A stretch of DNA of 64,000 nucleotides from Ancylobacter sonchi (lineage in GTDB: Bacteria; Pseudomonadota; Alphaproteobacteria; Rhizobiales; Xanthobacteraceae): contig NZ_JAHBGF010000046.1 in the NCBI RefSeq assembly GCF_018390695.1, forward strand, positions 124,001-188,000. The letters are read 5' to 3'. This document shows, piece by piece, positions 43,653 to 52,406 of this stretch. Numbering within the stretch: position 1 is the stretch's first letter; every line of letters starts with the position of its first letter. The notes under the pieces were generated by a model that worked only from the letters and a program-made list of their open reading frames with translations, had not been told where the DNA came from and did no database searches. The translations under genes and the position numbers were made by a program.

Positions 43653-44358
43653 GGTGGCCGATGCGGCCGATCCGTCCGATGCGGCCGGAACGATCGCGCT
43701 CGCCGGGGCCGAGCTGCGCCTCGACCCGGCCGGCGGGCTGTTCTGGCCGGCCGAGCGGATGCTGATCGTCGCCGACCTGCATCTCGAGAAGGGTTCTTCC
43801 TTCGCCGCGCGCGGCATCGCTTTGCCGCCCTATGACAGCCGCGCCACGCTGATGCTGCTCGCCGCCATGGTGGAGCGCTGGCGGCCGCGCGCGGTGGTGT
43901 CGCTGGGCGACACGCTGCACGACCGCCGCGCCGGCAGCCGGCTCGGCCCGGCGGAACGCGATCTGCTAGCGCGGATCGGCCATGGCCGGGAGATGCTGTG
44001 GATCGCCGGCAACCACGATCCCGATGTCGTGCCGGAACTCGGCGGCGTGCATCTGCCGGAATTGGCGGTCGGCGGCCTCGTGCTGCGGCACGAGCCGCGT
44101 GCGGGGGCGGTCCGCGAAATCGCCGGCCACCTGCATCCGGTGGCGCGGGTGGTGCGGCGCGGGCGGGCGGTACGCCGGCGCTGCTTCGCCACCGATGGGC
44201 GGCGCCTCGTCATGCCGGCGCTCGGCGCCTATGCGGGAGGCTTGAACGTGCGGGACCGGGTGCTGGCCGGGCTGTTCGCGCCTTCGTTCGAGGCGCATCT
44301 GATCGGCGGGGCGCGGACCTATCGCCTCGCCCACCATGTCTGCGCGCCGGATCGCTGA
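43630..44358 (+). CDS. pdeM: Ligase-associated damage response endonuclease PdeM
   Basis: 242 aa calcineurin-like metallophosphoesterase. All metal motifs are present: VADLHLEKG (about 48-56), SLGDTLHD (about 90-97), IAGNHDPD (about 124-131) and AGHLHPVARV (about 164). PdeM is the endonuclease member of the four-gene cluster. GTG at 43630 has GGAGG 7 nt upstream inside the helicase gene, so the two are translationally coupled. The convergent PodJ-like gene begins 56 bp away. Confidence 0.92.
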   Translation: MAITACSEVADAADPSDAAGTIALAGAELRLDPAGGLFWPAERMLIVADLHLEKGSSFAARGIALPPYDSRATLMLLAAMVERWRPRAVVSLGDTLHDRRAGSRLGPAERDLLARIGHGREMLWIAGNHDPDVVPELGGVHLPELAVGGLVLRHEPRAGAVREIAGHLHPVARVVRRGRAVRRRCFATDGRRLVMPALGAYAGGLNVRDRVLAGLFAPSFEAHLIGGARTYRLAHHVCAPDR

Positions 44359-44394
44359 GCGGCGATGCGCCGACCCGGCTGCGCGAGGCGGGGG

Positions 44395-44434
44395 CTAGCC
44401 GCGTGAAGCGGGGATCAGCCGCGTGACGCGGTCT
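44395..44434. repeat. 20-bp imperfect duplication of the PodJ-like stop region
   Basis: CTAGCCGCGTGAAGCGGGGA (44395) and TCAGCCGCGTGACGCGGTCT (44415). On the minus strand the gene's own TGA is followed 20 bp later by TAG in another frame. Confidence 0.6.
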
Positions 44435-47400
44435 TGCGGGCGGCGGGGACATCGAGGTCCGTGAGGCCGGAACCGCTGTTCGCCCGCGCGTCGATCTCCG
44501 CCGGCGCCCAGAGCTGCAACGCCTTGCGGGCGGAGGCGAGGGTGTCGGTGTCGAGCCGGGCGGCGATCTCGTCGCGCCTCGCCGCCGCTTCCTGGTCGCC
44601 GCGCGCGGCGGCCAGCGCGAACCAGCGCCAGGCCTGTAGCTGATCGGCCGCGACGCCGAAGCCGCGCGCATAGAGCACGCCGAGATTGTACTGGCTGTCG
44701 CGCACGCCGTAGCCGGCCGCCTTCTGGAACCACACCGCGGCGCCGGCATAATCCGGCGCGCCGGCGCTGCCATCGGCGAGCATCACGCCGAGATTGTGCA
44801 TGGCCCGCACATTGCCGCCGGCGGCGGCGGCCTCGTAGAGCGCCCGCGCCCGGGGCAGGTCGCGCGGCACGCCGTCGGCGCCCTTCTCATAGAGGGCGCC
44901 CAGCCGGTAGGCGGCGGGGATGGAGCCGTGGGCGGCGGCGACGGCGAACCATTGCGCGGCGCGCGCGGTGCTGGGCGCAACGCCGTCGCCCTCGGTGTAG
45001 CGATGCCCGACCTCATAGGCGGCGTCGGCATCGCCGGCCAGCGCCGCGACCCGCAGACCCTGGCCGCCTATGCCGTTCGGCAGGTCGCCCGGCACCGGAG
45101 GGAGGTCGAGGCTGGAGGAGCCGGGCAGCGGCGCCGCCGGGCGTGCCGGCGTGGATTCGGGCAAGGCCGGGATCGGCAGGGTCGGCGCGGCCGGGGCCTC
45201 CGGGGCGAAGGCGGGCGGCGCCGGGCGCGGCGATACCGAGCCGGTGATGTCGTCCGGGGTCGGCTCGAATGGCAGCGAGCGGGCGGTGGAGGTGGCGGCC
45301 GGCGCCGAAGCGCGCAGCCGGCCTTCCTTCATGCCGCTGAGCAGGTGCCAGGAAGCGAAGGCGAGCGCCGAGCCGCACACCCCGACCAGCAGCATGGCGC
45401 GGATGCGGGCCAGCCAGCGGGTGGAGCGGGCGCGGCTGGCGCGGCCCTCGGCGATGCGGGCGCTGCGGCTGGGAGCGACATGCGGCACGGTGGCCGGCGC
45501 GCCACGGGCGGCGCGGCGGGCCTGGGCGATGAAATCGATGCGCGCCGGCCCGGCGCCCGAGACCTCGGCGCTGTCCGGCTCCGATGCTTCCGGCGCCCGG
45601 TCATTGGCGGGCAGGGCGGCCGGCGCTTTGACCGCGGCCTCGACCGGCGGCGGCATCGGGGCTTCCACCGCCGGGGACGTGGCGGCGATCGCCATGTCGG
45701 CGAGCCGGGCGGTGCTGTCGGCCGATGCAGCCGGGGCGGCGGCAGGGGAGCCAGAAACGAGAGCGGTTGGAGCGAGGGCCGCGGATTCCGGCGGCCGGGG
45801 CGGCTCTCCCCCGCGCGGCGCCGGATCGACCGGCGGGCGCGGCGGCGGGACGCTCACCAGGCTGGCGCGGGTTTCCTCCATCTGAATGAACAGGTCGTTC
45901 AGCGCCCGTTCGATACCGGCGAGCCGATTGGGCTGGGCGTGCTGCGCCTCCAGCCGGTCGGCCAGCGTGGCGATCTGGCGGCTCAGTGTCTCGAACGCTC
46001 CGGTGTCGGGGACCGGGATCGGCGCGGGAGCCTCGGGCGGGACCGGGCGCTCGATGCGTTCCAGCCGCTCGCCGAGGCCGCGCAGCAACTGCTCGACACC
46101 CGCCGGGGCCTGGTTACGCAGGGAGGAGAAATTCGCGCTGATGTTTTCCTGGAGGTCGTCGAGCCGGCGATGGACGCCGCCGAGATCGACCTCGACCGGC
46201 CGGGCGGCCTGCGCCTCGATACGGGCGGCGAGCTGGCCGAGCCGCTCGTCGATGCCGGCAAGCGCCGCACGCAGCGCGTTCTCCTGCGACCCGGCCTCGC
46301 GGCTGACGCGGCCGACCAGCAGCGTCACCTGCTCGACCAGCTGGCGCACCGTGTCGTTCGACAGCGCCCGGCCGATGACGGCGCGGATCTCGCCGGCCTG
46401 CGCCTGCAGCCGGGCGATGGCGGCGCCGTCCACCTGCTTGGCGGCGATCAGGTCCAGCTTGCGCGACAGCGCGTCGATGCGGCCCTGCGTCACCGCCTGA
46501 TATTCCGGCAGCCGCAGCGCGGCGATCATGTCGCGCAGCGCCGTCAGCGTGGCGCAGAGCTCCTTGTCGCGCAGCCCGGAGGCCTCCACCCGCGCGGCGA
46601 GGCGGGTGACGGTGCGCTGCAGCTCGTCCACCGCCTGGCGTGGCGCGAGGTCGCCGAGCGCGGCGCGCAGCTGCGCGACCTCGCCGCGTAGCGTGTCGAG
46701 GGCGAGCGGGGTGGGGGCCGCAGCCGCCACATGCGGCGCGCCCGGCGGGATGGCGGTGGAAGTGGCGGGGGACGGGGACGCGGTCCTGGACGTCGCGGGT
46801 CGCGACGGGGCACGCAGCTCGACCGACGGTGCGGCCGGTACGGGGGTAGTGGCCTGCGCGGCGGAAGCGGCAGGCACCGATGCGGAAGACGTGATGGCGG
46901 CACGCCCGGGGGCCGGGCGGGCGGGCGTCGAGCGGCCGGCTCCCGGGGCGGGCGGGGCGGCGACGTCCAGCTCGCGCTGGCGGGCGGCGATCTCGGCGAC
47001 GGCGGCCTCGATGCTGGCGGCGCTCGGCGCCTGCGTGTCGTGCTGGGGAGAGGCGAGGGGCGCGGTGGTGCGCAGCCGGGCGCCGGAATCGCCGACCAGC
47101 GTGTCGAGCTGCGAGCGGATGTCGTCGAGGGCCGCCTCCACGCGCGACGTGGTGGGCGATGCGGGAGCCGTGGCCGCCTGAGTGAGGGCGGCCTGTTCGG
47201 AGGCCTGCGAGGCGGCGAGGTGGTTCATCGTGCCGGTGAGCTCGCGGATGCGGCGACGCAGATCGGCGATGTCGCCGACGGCGGCTCCGCGCTCGCCGCC
47301 GCCGAGAGGGCCGAGCAGGCGCTGGTGCAGCCACTCGTCCAGCGGCAGGCCGGCGCGCCGGGCGGCTTCGTTCATCGCGGTCCAGGCGGCGGGGGGAATC

Positions 47401-47549
47401 TGCCCGGCCTGGGTGGGGGCGCCTTGCCTCACCGTCTTCTCCGTCGCGTCAGGCGTCGGCGACGGGAGAATCACCCGGTGCGACGCTGGAGGCTGCTCCG
47501 GTCGACTGTTTCGTTTCTTGGTAAATGACGGGTTAATGCGTAACGCCAT
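44415..47549 (-). CDS. PodJ-like Sel1-repeat membrane protein
   Basis: 1044 aa. Residues 1-70 contain an AAWTAMNEAARRAGLPLDEW helix also found in PodJ. Then come a Pro/Ala-rich part, several coiled-coil stretches (about 270-570), a second disordered part and one membrane helix (about 715-735, RAMLLVGVCGSALAFASWHL). At the C terminus (about 835-1000) are Sel1 repeats such as AYEVGHRYTEGDGVA, AYRLGALYEKGADGVP and AMHNLGVMLADGSAG. PodJ organises the old pole in Caulobacter and is processed in the periplasm; here no peptidoglycan-binding domain is evident. A pole or cell-cycle scaffold is inferred. Start ATG 47549. Confidence 0.8.
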   Translation of the reverse strand: MALRINPSFTKKRNSRPEQPPASHRVILPSPTPDATEKTVRQGAPTQAGQIPPAAWTAMNEAARRAGLPLDEWLHQRLLGPLGGGERGAAVGDIADLRRRIRELTGTMNHLAASQASEQAALTQAATAPASPTTSRVEAALDDIRSQLDTLVGDSGARLRTTAPLASPQHDTQAPSAASIEAAVAEIAARQRELDVAAPPAPGAGRSTPARPAPGRAAITSSASVPAASAAQATTPVPAAPSVELRAPSRPATSRTASPSPATSTAIPPGAPHVAAAAPTPLALDTLRGEVAQLRAALGDLAPRQAVDELQRTVTRLAARVEASGLRDKELCATLTALRDMIAALRLPEYQAVTQGRIDALSRKLDLIAAKQVDGAAIARLQAQAGEIRAVIGRALSNDTVRQLVEQVTLLVGRVSREAGSQENALRAALAGIDERLGQLAARIEAQAARPVEVDLGGVHRRLDDLQENISANFSSLRNQAPAGVEQLLRGLGERLERIERPVPPEAPAPIPVPDTGAFETLSRQIATLADRLEAQHAQPNRLAGIERALNDLFIQMEETRASLVSVPPPRPPVDPAPRGGEPPRPPESAALAPTALVSGSPAAAPAASADSTARLADMAIAATSPAVEAPMPPPVEAAVKAPAALPANDRAPEASEPDSAEVSGAGPARIDFIAQARRAARGAPATVPHVAPSRSARIAEGRASRARSTRWLARIRAMLLVGVCGSALAFASWHLLSGMKEGRLRASAPAATSTARSLPFEPTPDDITGSVSPRPAPPAFAPEAPAAPTLPIPALPESTPARPAAPLPGSSSLDLPPVPGDLPNGIGGQGLRVAALAGDADAAYEVGHRYTEGDGVAPSTARAAQWFAVAAAHGSIPAAYRLGALYEKGADGVPRDLPRARALYEAAAAGGNVRAMHNLGVMLADGSAGAPDYAGAAVWFQKAAGYGVRDSQYNLGVLYARGFGVAADQLQAWRWFALAAARGDQEAAARRDEIAARLDTDTLASARKALQLWAPAEIDARANSGSGLTDLDVPAARKTASRG

Positions 47550-47629
47550 CCGGCATTTTGCTACCGCCGCCGGATAGGGAAAGGTGGCTTTACCTCGGGT
47601 AGGGGAGGGATAAGGCAGTCAGAGGTAAT

Positions 47630-47690
47630 ATCGTATTTAAATATAAATATCATATATTTATATACGCATTTAACAGTAAGTTTCCCTAAC
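47630..47690. promoter_or_regulatory. AT-rich control region upstream of the MerR gene
   Basis: About 60 bp of nearly pure A/T (runs such as TATTTAAATATAAATATC) in an otherwise very GC-rich genome, in the 247-bp divergent gap between the PodJ-like gene and the MerR gene. Likely promoters and a nucleoid-protein or regulator site; no defined motif could be fixed. Confidence 0.5.
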
Positions 47691-47796
47691 GGAGGGTGCT
47701 ACTTTCTCCCCTTACGGCAGGTGGGTCAGTACAAATTCGGACAACGCTGCTGACGCGATCCCTTTGCGTCCCGTTAACCGACCAGGAGACCCCGCG

Positions 47797-48225
47797 ATGG
47801 ACTTCACTTCCTACGAGCAGGATCGTGCCGTCGACACCGCCACCTCGTCCTCGGGTGACGCCCTCTATTTCACCATCGGCGACCTCGCCCGCGAGTTCGA
47901 CGTGACGCTGCGCGCCCTGCGCTTCTATGAGGACAAGGGCCTGCTGGCGCCGCGCCGCGAAGGCCTGACCCGCCTCTACACCCCCTCCGACCGCTCGCGC
48001 CTTTCCATCATCCTGAAGGGCAAGAAGCTCGGCTTCACCCTCGCCGAGATCAAGGCGATGGTCGCCCTGCGCGAAGGCACCGCCACCATGAGCGGCCTCG
48101 CCCTGACCCGCGAGAAGTGCGTCGAGCAGCTCGGCCTCCTCGAGCAGCAGAAGGCCGAGATCGAGGAAGCCATTGGCGAGCTCAAGCAGATGATCGCCTC
48201 CTACCCGGTCCGCACCGCCGCCTGA
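47797..48225 (+). CDS. MerR family transcriptional regulator
   Basis: 142 aa. After an acidic N-terminal tail of about 25 residues comes the MerR winged HTH (YFTIGDLAREFDVTLRALRF, YEDKGLLAPRREGLTRLY) and a C-terminal dimerisation coiled coil (GLALTREKCVEQLGLLEQQK). There is no metal-binding cysteine set; a single Cys is in EKC. Ligand and targets are unknown, though the protein is of a type conserved in Hyphomicrobiales. ATG at 47797 has AGGAG 8 nt upstream. A terminator follows. Confidence 0.9.
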   Translation: MDFTSYEQDRAVDTATSSSGDALYFTIGDLAREFDVTLRALRFYEDKGLLAPRREGLTRLYTPSDRSRLSIILKGKKLGFTLAEIKAMVALREGTATMSGLALTREKCVEQLGLLEQQKAEIEEAIGELKQMIASYPVRTAA

Positions 48226-48250
48226 ACGACGCCTGCGACGACCATCGAAG

Positions 48251-48278
48251 CGGCGCCCCTGGGGCGCCGTTTTCGTTT
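48251..48278 (+). terminator. Rho-independent terminator of the MerR gene
   Basis: CGGCGCCCC and GGGGCGCCG form a 9-bp stem followed by TTTTCGTTT, 26 bp after the stop. Confidence 0.9.
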
Positions 48279-48427
48279 CTAGCCCTGCGATAGGGCCCGC
48301 GCCGGGCTTGAAGCGCCGGCGCCGCTGCGCTTCAAAGGAGGCGCGGTGGCCGCCCGGTCGCCGGACAGCGAACAAGAGGGCCGCGCGCCGTCCGGGCTTG
48401 CCGGTGGCCGGCCCCAGCGAGGCGCGG

Positions 48428-49048
48428 ATGAGCCGTTCCGTCGACTATTTCTTTTCCGTCGTCAGCCCCTGGGCCTTCATCGGCCACGCCGCCTTCACGG
48501 GCGTGGCGCAGCGCCACGGGCTCGACGTGCGCTATCGGCCGGTGCAGCTCGGCGGGCTGTTCGCCGAGACCGGCGGCCTGCCGCTGCCCAAGCGCCACCC
48601 GGCGCGCCAGCGCTACCGGCTGGTGGAATTGCAGCGCTGGCGGGAAGCGCGCGGGCTCGACCTCAACCTGCACCCGGCGCATTGGCCGTTCGACGGCGCG
48701 CTGGCCGACCGGCTGGTGCTCGCCGCCGCCGAGGCCGGCCACAATGCAGGTCCGCTGGTCGGCCGGCTGATGGCCGGGGTGTGGCAGCGCCAGGAGAACA
48801 TGGCCGATCCGGCGCAGCTCGCCGCGGTGCTGGCCGAGCTCGGCCTGCCGGCGGCGCTGCTGGACGCGGCCGCAACCGAGGCGACCGGGGCGCTCTACGA
48901 GGCCAACCGCGCCCGCGCGGTCGAGGCCGACGTGTTCGGCTCGCCCGCCTATGTGCTCGACGGCGAGGTGTTCTGGGGGCAGGATCGGATCGATCTTCTC
49001 GATGCGGCGTTGTCCAGCGAACGGGCGCCGTTCGCGCCGGAGGCGTAA
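48428..49048 (+). CDS. 2-hydroxychromene-2-carboxylate isomerase family protein (DsbA-like fold)
   Basis: 206 aa, thioredoxin-like kappa GST fold. The N-terminal SVDYFFSVVSPWAFIGHAAF has Ser-Pro at the active site, as in HCCA isomerase (NahD) and kappa GSTs rather than a Cys pair. The C-terminal VFGSPAYVLDGEVFWGQDRI is typical. A glutathione-dependent isomerase or transferase is expected; naphthalene catabolism genes are absent, so the true substrate is unknown. Start ATG 48428, with GAGG shortly before it. Confidence 0.9.
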   Translation: MSRSVDYFFSVVSPWAFIGHAAFTGVAQRHGLDVRYRPVQLGGLFAETGGLPLPKRHPARQRYRLVELQRWREARGLDLNLHPAHWPFDGALADRLVLAAAEAGHNAGPLVGRLMAGVWQRQENMADPAQLAAVLAELGLPAALLDAAATEATGALYEANRARAVEADVFGSPAYVLDGEVFWGQDRIDLLDAALSSERAPFAPEA

Positions 49049-49096
49049 GGGCAGCCCCGGCGGCAACGCCCGAAAACCGGCAGCAGGGAGGCTTCC

Positions 49097-49603
49097 ATGA
49101 TTCGCATCGCTCTCGCCGCGCTGTTCGCGCTCCTGCTCGCCACCGGCGCCCGCGCGCAGCCTACCGCCGTTCCGCCGCCGCCGGGCGGGCCGGAGGCGCC
49201 GCCGCATTTCACCATGCAGCCGGTGGAGGGCGGGGTGTTGCGCCTCGACACCCGCTCCGGTGCGATGAGCTTCTGCGCCAGCCGTGGCGGCGTGTGGCGC
49301 TGCGAGGCGCTGCCCGACGAGCGGGCGGCGCTGGAGGCCGAGATCGCCCGGCTGCGCGACCGGCTGGCCTCTGCCGGCGGGGGCGGCGTGCCGGACATTG
49401 CCGGGCCGCCGCGCCAGCCACCCTCCGCCGACGCCACTCCACCGGCGCCGGACGCCACGCCGCCGGCCAAGCCGGACGAGGAGCGCGGCCGCTTCGACGC
49501 GGCGATGGAGGAGGCGATGCGCAAGGCGGAGGCGATGTTCCGCCGCTTCTACGAGATGATGGAGCGGCTGCGCAGCAACCCGCCGCAGGGCGAGAAGCTC
49601 TGA
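49097..49603 (+). CDS. Exported protein of unknown function
   Basis: 168 aa, not recognised. A clean signal peptide (MIRIALAALFALLLATGARA) is followed by a small beta domain with two cysteines (GAMSFCASRGGVWRCEALPD, about residues 55-74), a short coiled coil (LEAEIARLRDRL), a proline-rich linker and a charged C-terminal helix rich in Met and Arg (MRKAEAMFRRFYEMMERLR). GGGAGG just before the ATG. Its stop codon lies in the first unit of a 16-bp triplicate. Confidence 0.75.
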   Translation: MIRIALAALFALLLATGARAQPTAVPPPPGGPEAPPHFTMQPVEGGVLRLDTRSGAMSFCASRGGVWRCEALPDERAALEAEIARLRDRLASAGGGGVPDIAGPPRQPPSADATPPAPDATPPAKPDEERGRFDAAMEEAMRKAEAMFRRFYEMMERLRSNPPQGEKL

Positions 49604-49635
49604 AGACGGGAAGCCTTGAGGGCGAGAAGCCCTGA
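49588..49635. repeat. 16-bp triplicate with stops in all frames at the end of the exported-protein gene
   Basis: Units at 49588, 49604 and 49620 (GGGCGAGAAGCTCTGA and two variants). TGA occurs at offsets 0, 16 and 32, one in each frame. Confidence 0.8.
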
Positions 49636-49656
49636 GGGTGTGTGTCCTCCCGCCGC

Positions 49657-50694
49657 TCAGCTGGCGGCGAGGAAAGCGACGATGCGGGCCAGCGCCTTGT
49701 CGGCGAGCGAGCCGGGAAAGCCGATGAAGACGTGGCAGCCGCCGGGATAGACGGCGATCTCGGCGCGGTTGCCGGCGGCGAGCCAGCGAGGCGCCATGAA
49801 CAGCGTGTCGTCCAGCAGCGCGTCACGGGTGCCGATGGTGAACAGCGCCGGCGGCAGGCCGCGAAGATCGCCATGCAGCGGCGAGATGTCCGGCGTCGCC
49901 ACCTCGCCGCCCTCGCGCAGGTAATGGCCGACGAAGACGTTGATGTCGCGGGTGTTGAGCACCAGCGGCTCGTCGCCCCAATTGCGGGCGCTGGGGGTGA
50001 GGCCGAGATCGTAGCAGCCGGCATTGAGATTGGCGGCGCGGAACGGGGAGAGCCCGTGCCGGTCGCGCAGCCGCAGCAGCGTTGCCACGGAGAGATTGGC
50101 GCCGGCGGATTCGCCGCCGATGACGAAGTGCTCGGTGCCGAAGCGGGCCTTGCCCTCGCGCACCAGCCACAAGGCGGCGGCCTCGCAATCGTCCGGCGCC
50201 GCCGGCCAGGGGGCCTCCGGGGCGAGGCGGTAGTCGACCGACACCACGGCGAAGCCGGTGCGCTCGACGAGCCGGTGGTTCAGCCCGTCATTCTCGCGCG
50301 CCGAGCCGAGGCACCAGCCGCCGCCATGGATGTGCAGATAGACGCCCTTGGCCGGCTCCGGCGGTGTGTAGATGCGCAGCGCCACCGGGCCGTGCGGGCC
50401 GTCGATCTCCTCGACGCTGGCATAGGGGCTTTCCGGCGCCAAGGGGAACGGCCCCTTGCCGTCCAGCCGCAGCTTGCGCAGCAGCGCCATCGGGAACACC
50501 CAGCGGTCCGGCACCGCCCCCAGCGCCTTGACGATGCCGGCATTCACCGCACGGGTCTCCGGCGAGACCGCCGAGGGCGCGAACACCGAGGGATCGATGA
50601 CCAGCTCGGGCAGGCTAGCGACAGAGTCGCCGGCGGCGGAAGGGGCGGAGGCGGGCGTGGAGGACGAGACGGTCATAAGCGGGAGACGCTCCAT
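49657..50694 (-). CDS. Alpha/beta hydrolase, hormone-sensitive-lipase type
   Basis: 345 aa. HGGG oxyanion motif in LHIHGGGWCLGS (about residue 118), nucleophile in IGGESAGANLS (about 195), Asp in TIGTRDALLDD (about 288) and His in YPGGCHVFIGF (about 318). These make a type IV esterase/lipase for short acyl esters; natural substrate unknown. The start is uncertain: 50694 (MERLPLM) or 50676 (MTVSSS). The frame also stays open further upstream through a 15-bp repeat array, to an ATG at 50814 (385 aa). Confidence 0.88.
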   Translation of the reverse strand: MERLPLMTVSSSTPASAPSAAGDSVASLPELVIDPSVFAPSAVSPETRAVNAGIVKALGAVPDRWVFPMALLRKLRLDGKGPFPLAPESPYASVEEIDGPHGPVALRIYTPPEPAKGVYLHIHGGGWCLGSARENDGLNHRLVERTGFAVVSVDYRLAPEAPWPAAPDDCEAAALWLVREGKARFGTEHFVIGGESAGANLSVATLLRLRDRHGLSPFRAANLNAGCYDLGLTPSARNWGDEPLVLNTRDINVFVGHYLREGGEVATPDISPLHGDLRGLPPALFTIGTRDALLDDTLFMAPRWLAAGNRAEIAVYPGGCHVFIGFPGSLADKALARIVAFLAAS

Positions 50695-50700
50695 GATGGC

Positions 50701-50830
50701 GTGGGTCGAGGACCGTGGGGTCGAGGATCGGGGTGCCTTGGCCCGTGAGGTCGTGGACTTGGCAGTCAGGGACTTGGCGGTCAGGGACTTTGTAGCCAGA
50801 GACTTGGTGATCAAGGAGCTGGCAGTCGGG
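50701..50830. repeat. Degenerate 15-bp tandem repeats upstream of the esterase gene
   Basis: Five units at 50756, 50771, 50786, 50801 and 50816 (type GACTTGGCAGTCAGG), plus two 14/15-bp units of another type (GTGGGTCGAGGACC) from 50701. In the esterase frame they would read as a KSL-TAKSL-TAKS peptide repeat. The 287-bp gap 50695-50981 shows no separate gene. Confidence 0.75.
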
Positions 50831-50981
50831 AAATCGACAATCGGATTCGGTCAACCAGTAACTGCGCGGAACACCTTGTCGACCATGTGGCGATCAAGGG
50901 CGTGCATCCGCGATCGAACGCGCCTATCCAAACCCAGCGACGCCCATTCGTCCAGCGCCGCCCGATAATGGGAGCCATGCC

Positions 50982-51446
50982 GTGACCGAGATACGACAGA
51001 GCGCACCGCGTGAAAGCCGGGTGACGCGGCGGGTCAGCGCCGAGCTCGCCATCGACACGCAGGGGCGCGGTTTCACCGACATCACCCGCGCGGTGGCGCG
51101 CTTCCTCGCCGATATCGGTGCCGGCGACGGCGAGGTGTCGCTGTTCTGCCGCCACACCTCGGCCTCGCTGACCATCCAGGAGAACGCCGATCCCGACGTG
51201 CGGCTCGACCTCCTGACCGCGCTCGACCGGCTGGCGCCGGAGGATGCCGGCTGGGTGCACGACCTCGAGGGACCCGACGACATGCCCGCCCATGTGAAGG
51301 CGGTGCTGACCGGCATCCACCTCGCCATTCCGGTGGTGGAAGGGCGCATGCGGCTCGGCACCTGGCAGGGGATCTATCTGGTCGAGCACCGCGCCATGCC
51401 GCACCGCCGCGAATTGACGGTGGCATTCGTCGGCGATGGCAACTAA
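50982..51446 (+). CDS. YjbQ/UPF0047 family protein
   Basis: 154 aa. YjbQ signature: CRHTSASLTIQENADPDVRL (about residues 56-75) with conserved His, Ser and Asn, HDLEGPDDMPAHVKAVL and LGTWQGIYLVEHR, ending HRRELTVAFVG. Members show weak thiamine-phosphate synthase activity in E. coli; the primary role is not established. Start GTG at 50982 has GGAG at 50971-50974. Confidence 0.93.
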   Translation: MTEIRQSAPRESRVTRRVSAELAIDTQGRGFTDITRAVARFLADIGAGDGEVSLFCRHTSASLTIQENADPDVRLDLLTALDRLAPEDAGWVHDLEGPDDMPAHVKAVLTGIHLAIPVVEGRMRLGTWQGIYLVEHRAMPHRRELTVAFVGDGN

Positions 51447-51622
51447 AGCTCTTCGTCGGAGACGAATGTACAGTTTGGCATTGCCGCAGTGCCGTCGCCG
51501 GGATAGGCATCCGATGGTGCGTGTTATGGCGGTAATGCTTGCATGCGTGGTGTGACCGAACCATGATCGCGCGGCGGCATATGCGACCAACGGCGTATGC
51601 CGGCTGAAACCGAGAGGGCCTT

Positions 51623-52294
51623 TTGCAGGTGGTTACGACGAGTTTCAGGCTGGCCATCGCCGATGACCACCCCTTGTTTCGCGGCGCGCTGCGCGAGGCG
51701 GTGACGCGGCAGTTTCCCCAGGTCGAACTGTTCGAGGCCGGCGGCTTCGAGGATCTCCAGGCGCTGCTCGAGCGGGAGAGCGAGATCGACCTCGTGCTGC
51801 TCGACCTCACCATGCCCGGGGTGCGCGGCTTTTCCGGCCTGATGTATCTGCGCGCGCAGTATCCGGCGATCCCGGTGGTGGTGGTCTCCGCCAATGAGGA
51901 GGCGGGGGTGATCCGCCATTGCATGGAATTCGGCGCCGCCGGCTTCATCCCCAAGACCAGCGCGGTGGAGACGATGCGCGACGCCATCGCCGCCGTGCTG
52001 GAGGGGCAGACCTGGACGCCGCCCGATATCGACCTCTCCGCCGGCAGCGACAAGGAGACGGCGGCGCTGGTGGCGCGGCTCGCCACGCTGACCCCGCAGC
52101 AGGTGCGGGTGCTGATGATGCTGTCGGAAGGCCTGCTCAACAAGCAGATCGCCTATGAGCTCGGCGTCTCCGAGGCGACGGTGAAGGCGCATGTCTCGGC
52201 GATCCTGCAGAAGCTCGGGGTAGAAAGCCGCACCCAGGCGGTAATCGCCGCCTCCAAGATCGAGGCCGGGCAGTGGTCGCAGGTGGCGAGCTGA
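51623..52294 (+). CDS. LuxR/NarL-type response regulator (CrbR-like)
   Basis: 223 aa. Receiver domain with IADDHPLFRGALREA, phospho-acceptor Asp in LVLLDLTMPGVRGFSGL (about 59), Ser in VVVSANEE and Lys in GFIPKTSA. The DNA-binding domain is at about 155-220 (LTPQQVRVLMMLSEGLLNKQ, then IAYELGVSEATVKAHVSAIL). It closely resembles CrbR, the regulator of acetyl-CoA synthetase in the acetate switch, and a CrbS-like SLC5 kinase lies just beyond DUF3088. Start TTG 51623; GTG at 51629 is the alternative. Confidence 0.9.
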   Translation: MQVVTTSFRLAIADDHPLFRGALREAVTRQFPQVELFEAGGFEDLQALLERESEIDLVLLDLTMPGVRGFSGLMYLRAQYPAIPVVVVSANEEAGVIRHCMEFGAAGFIPKTSAVETMRDAIAAVLEGQTWTPPDIDLSAGSDKETAALVARLATLTPQQVRVLMMLSEGLLNKQIAYELGVSEATVKAHVSAILQKLGVESRTQAVIAASKIEAGQWSQVAS

Positions 52295-52406
52295 GGCCGA
52301 GGGGCTGACCGGGCACCACGCCCGGACCCCGCCTGCCTGTTCCCTGCGCGATCTTTCCGCTGGCGCGGCGCGCGCCGGTCTCCCGCACCCACCGTCGAGC
52401 CCCGCC

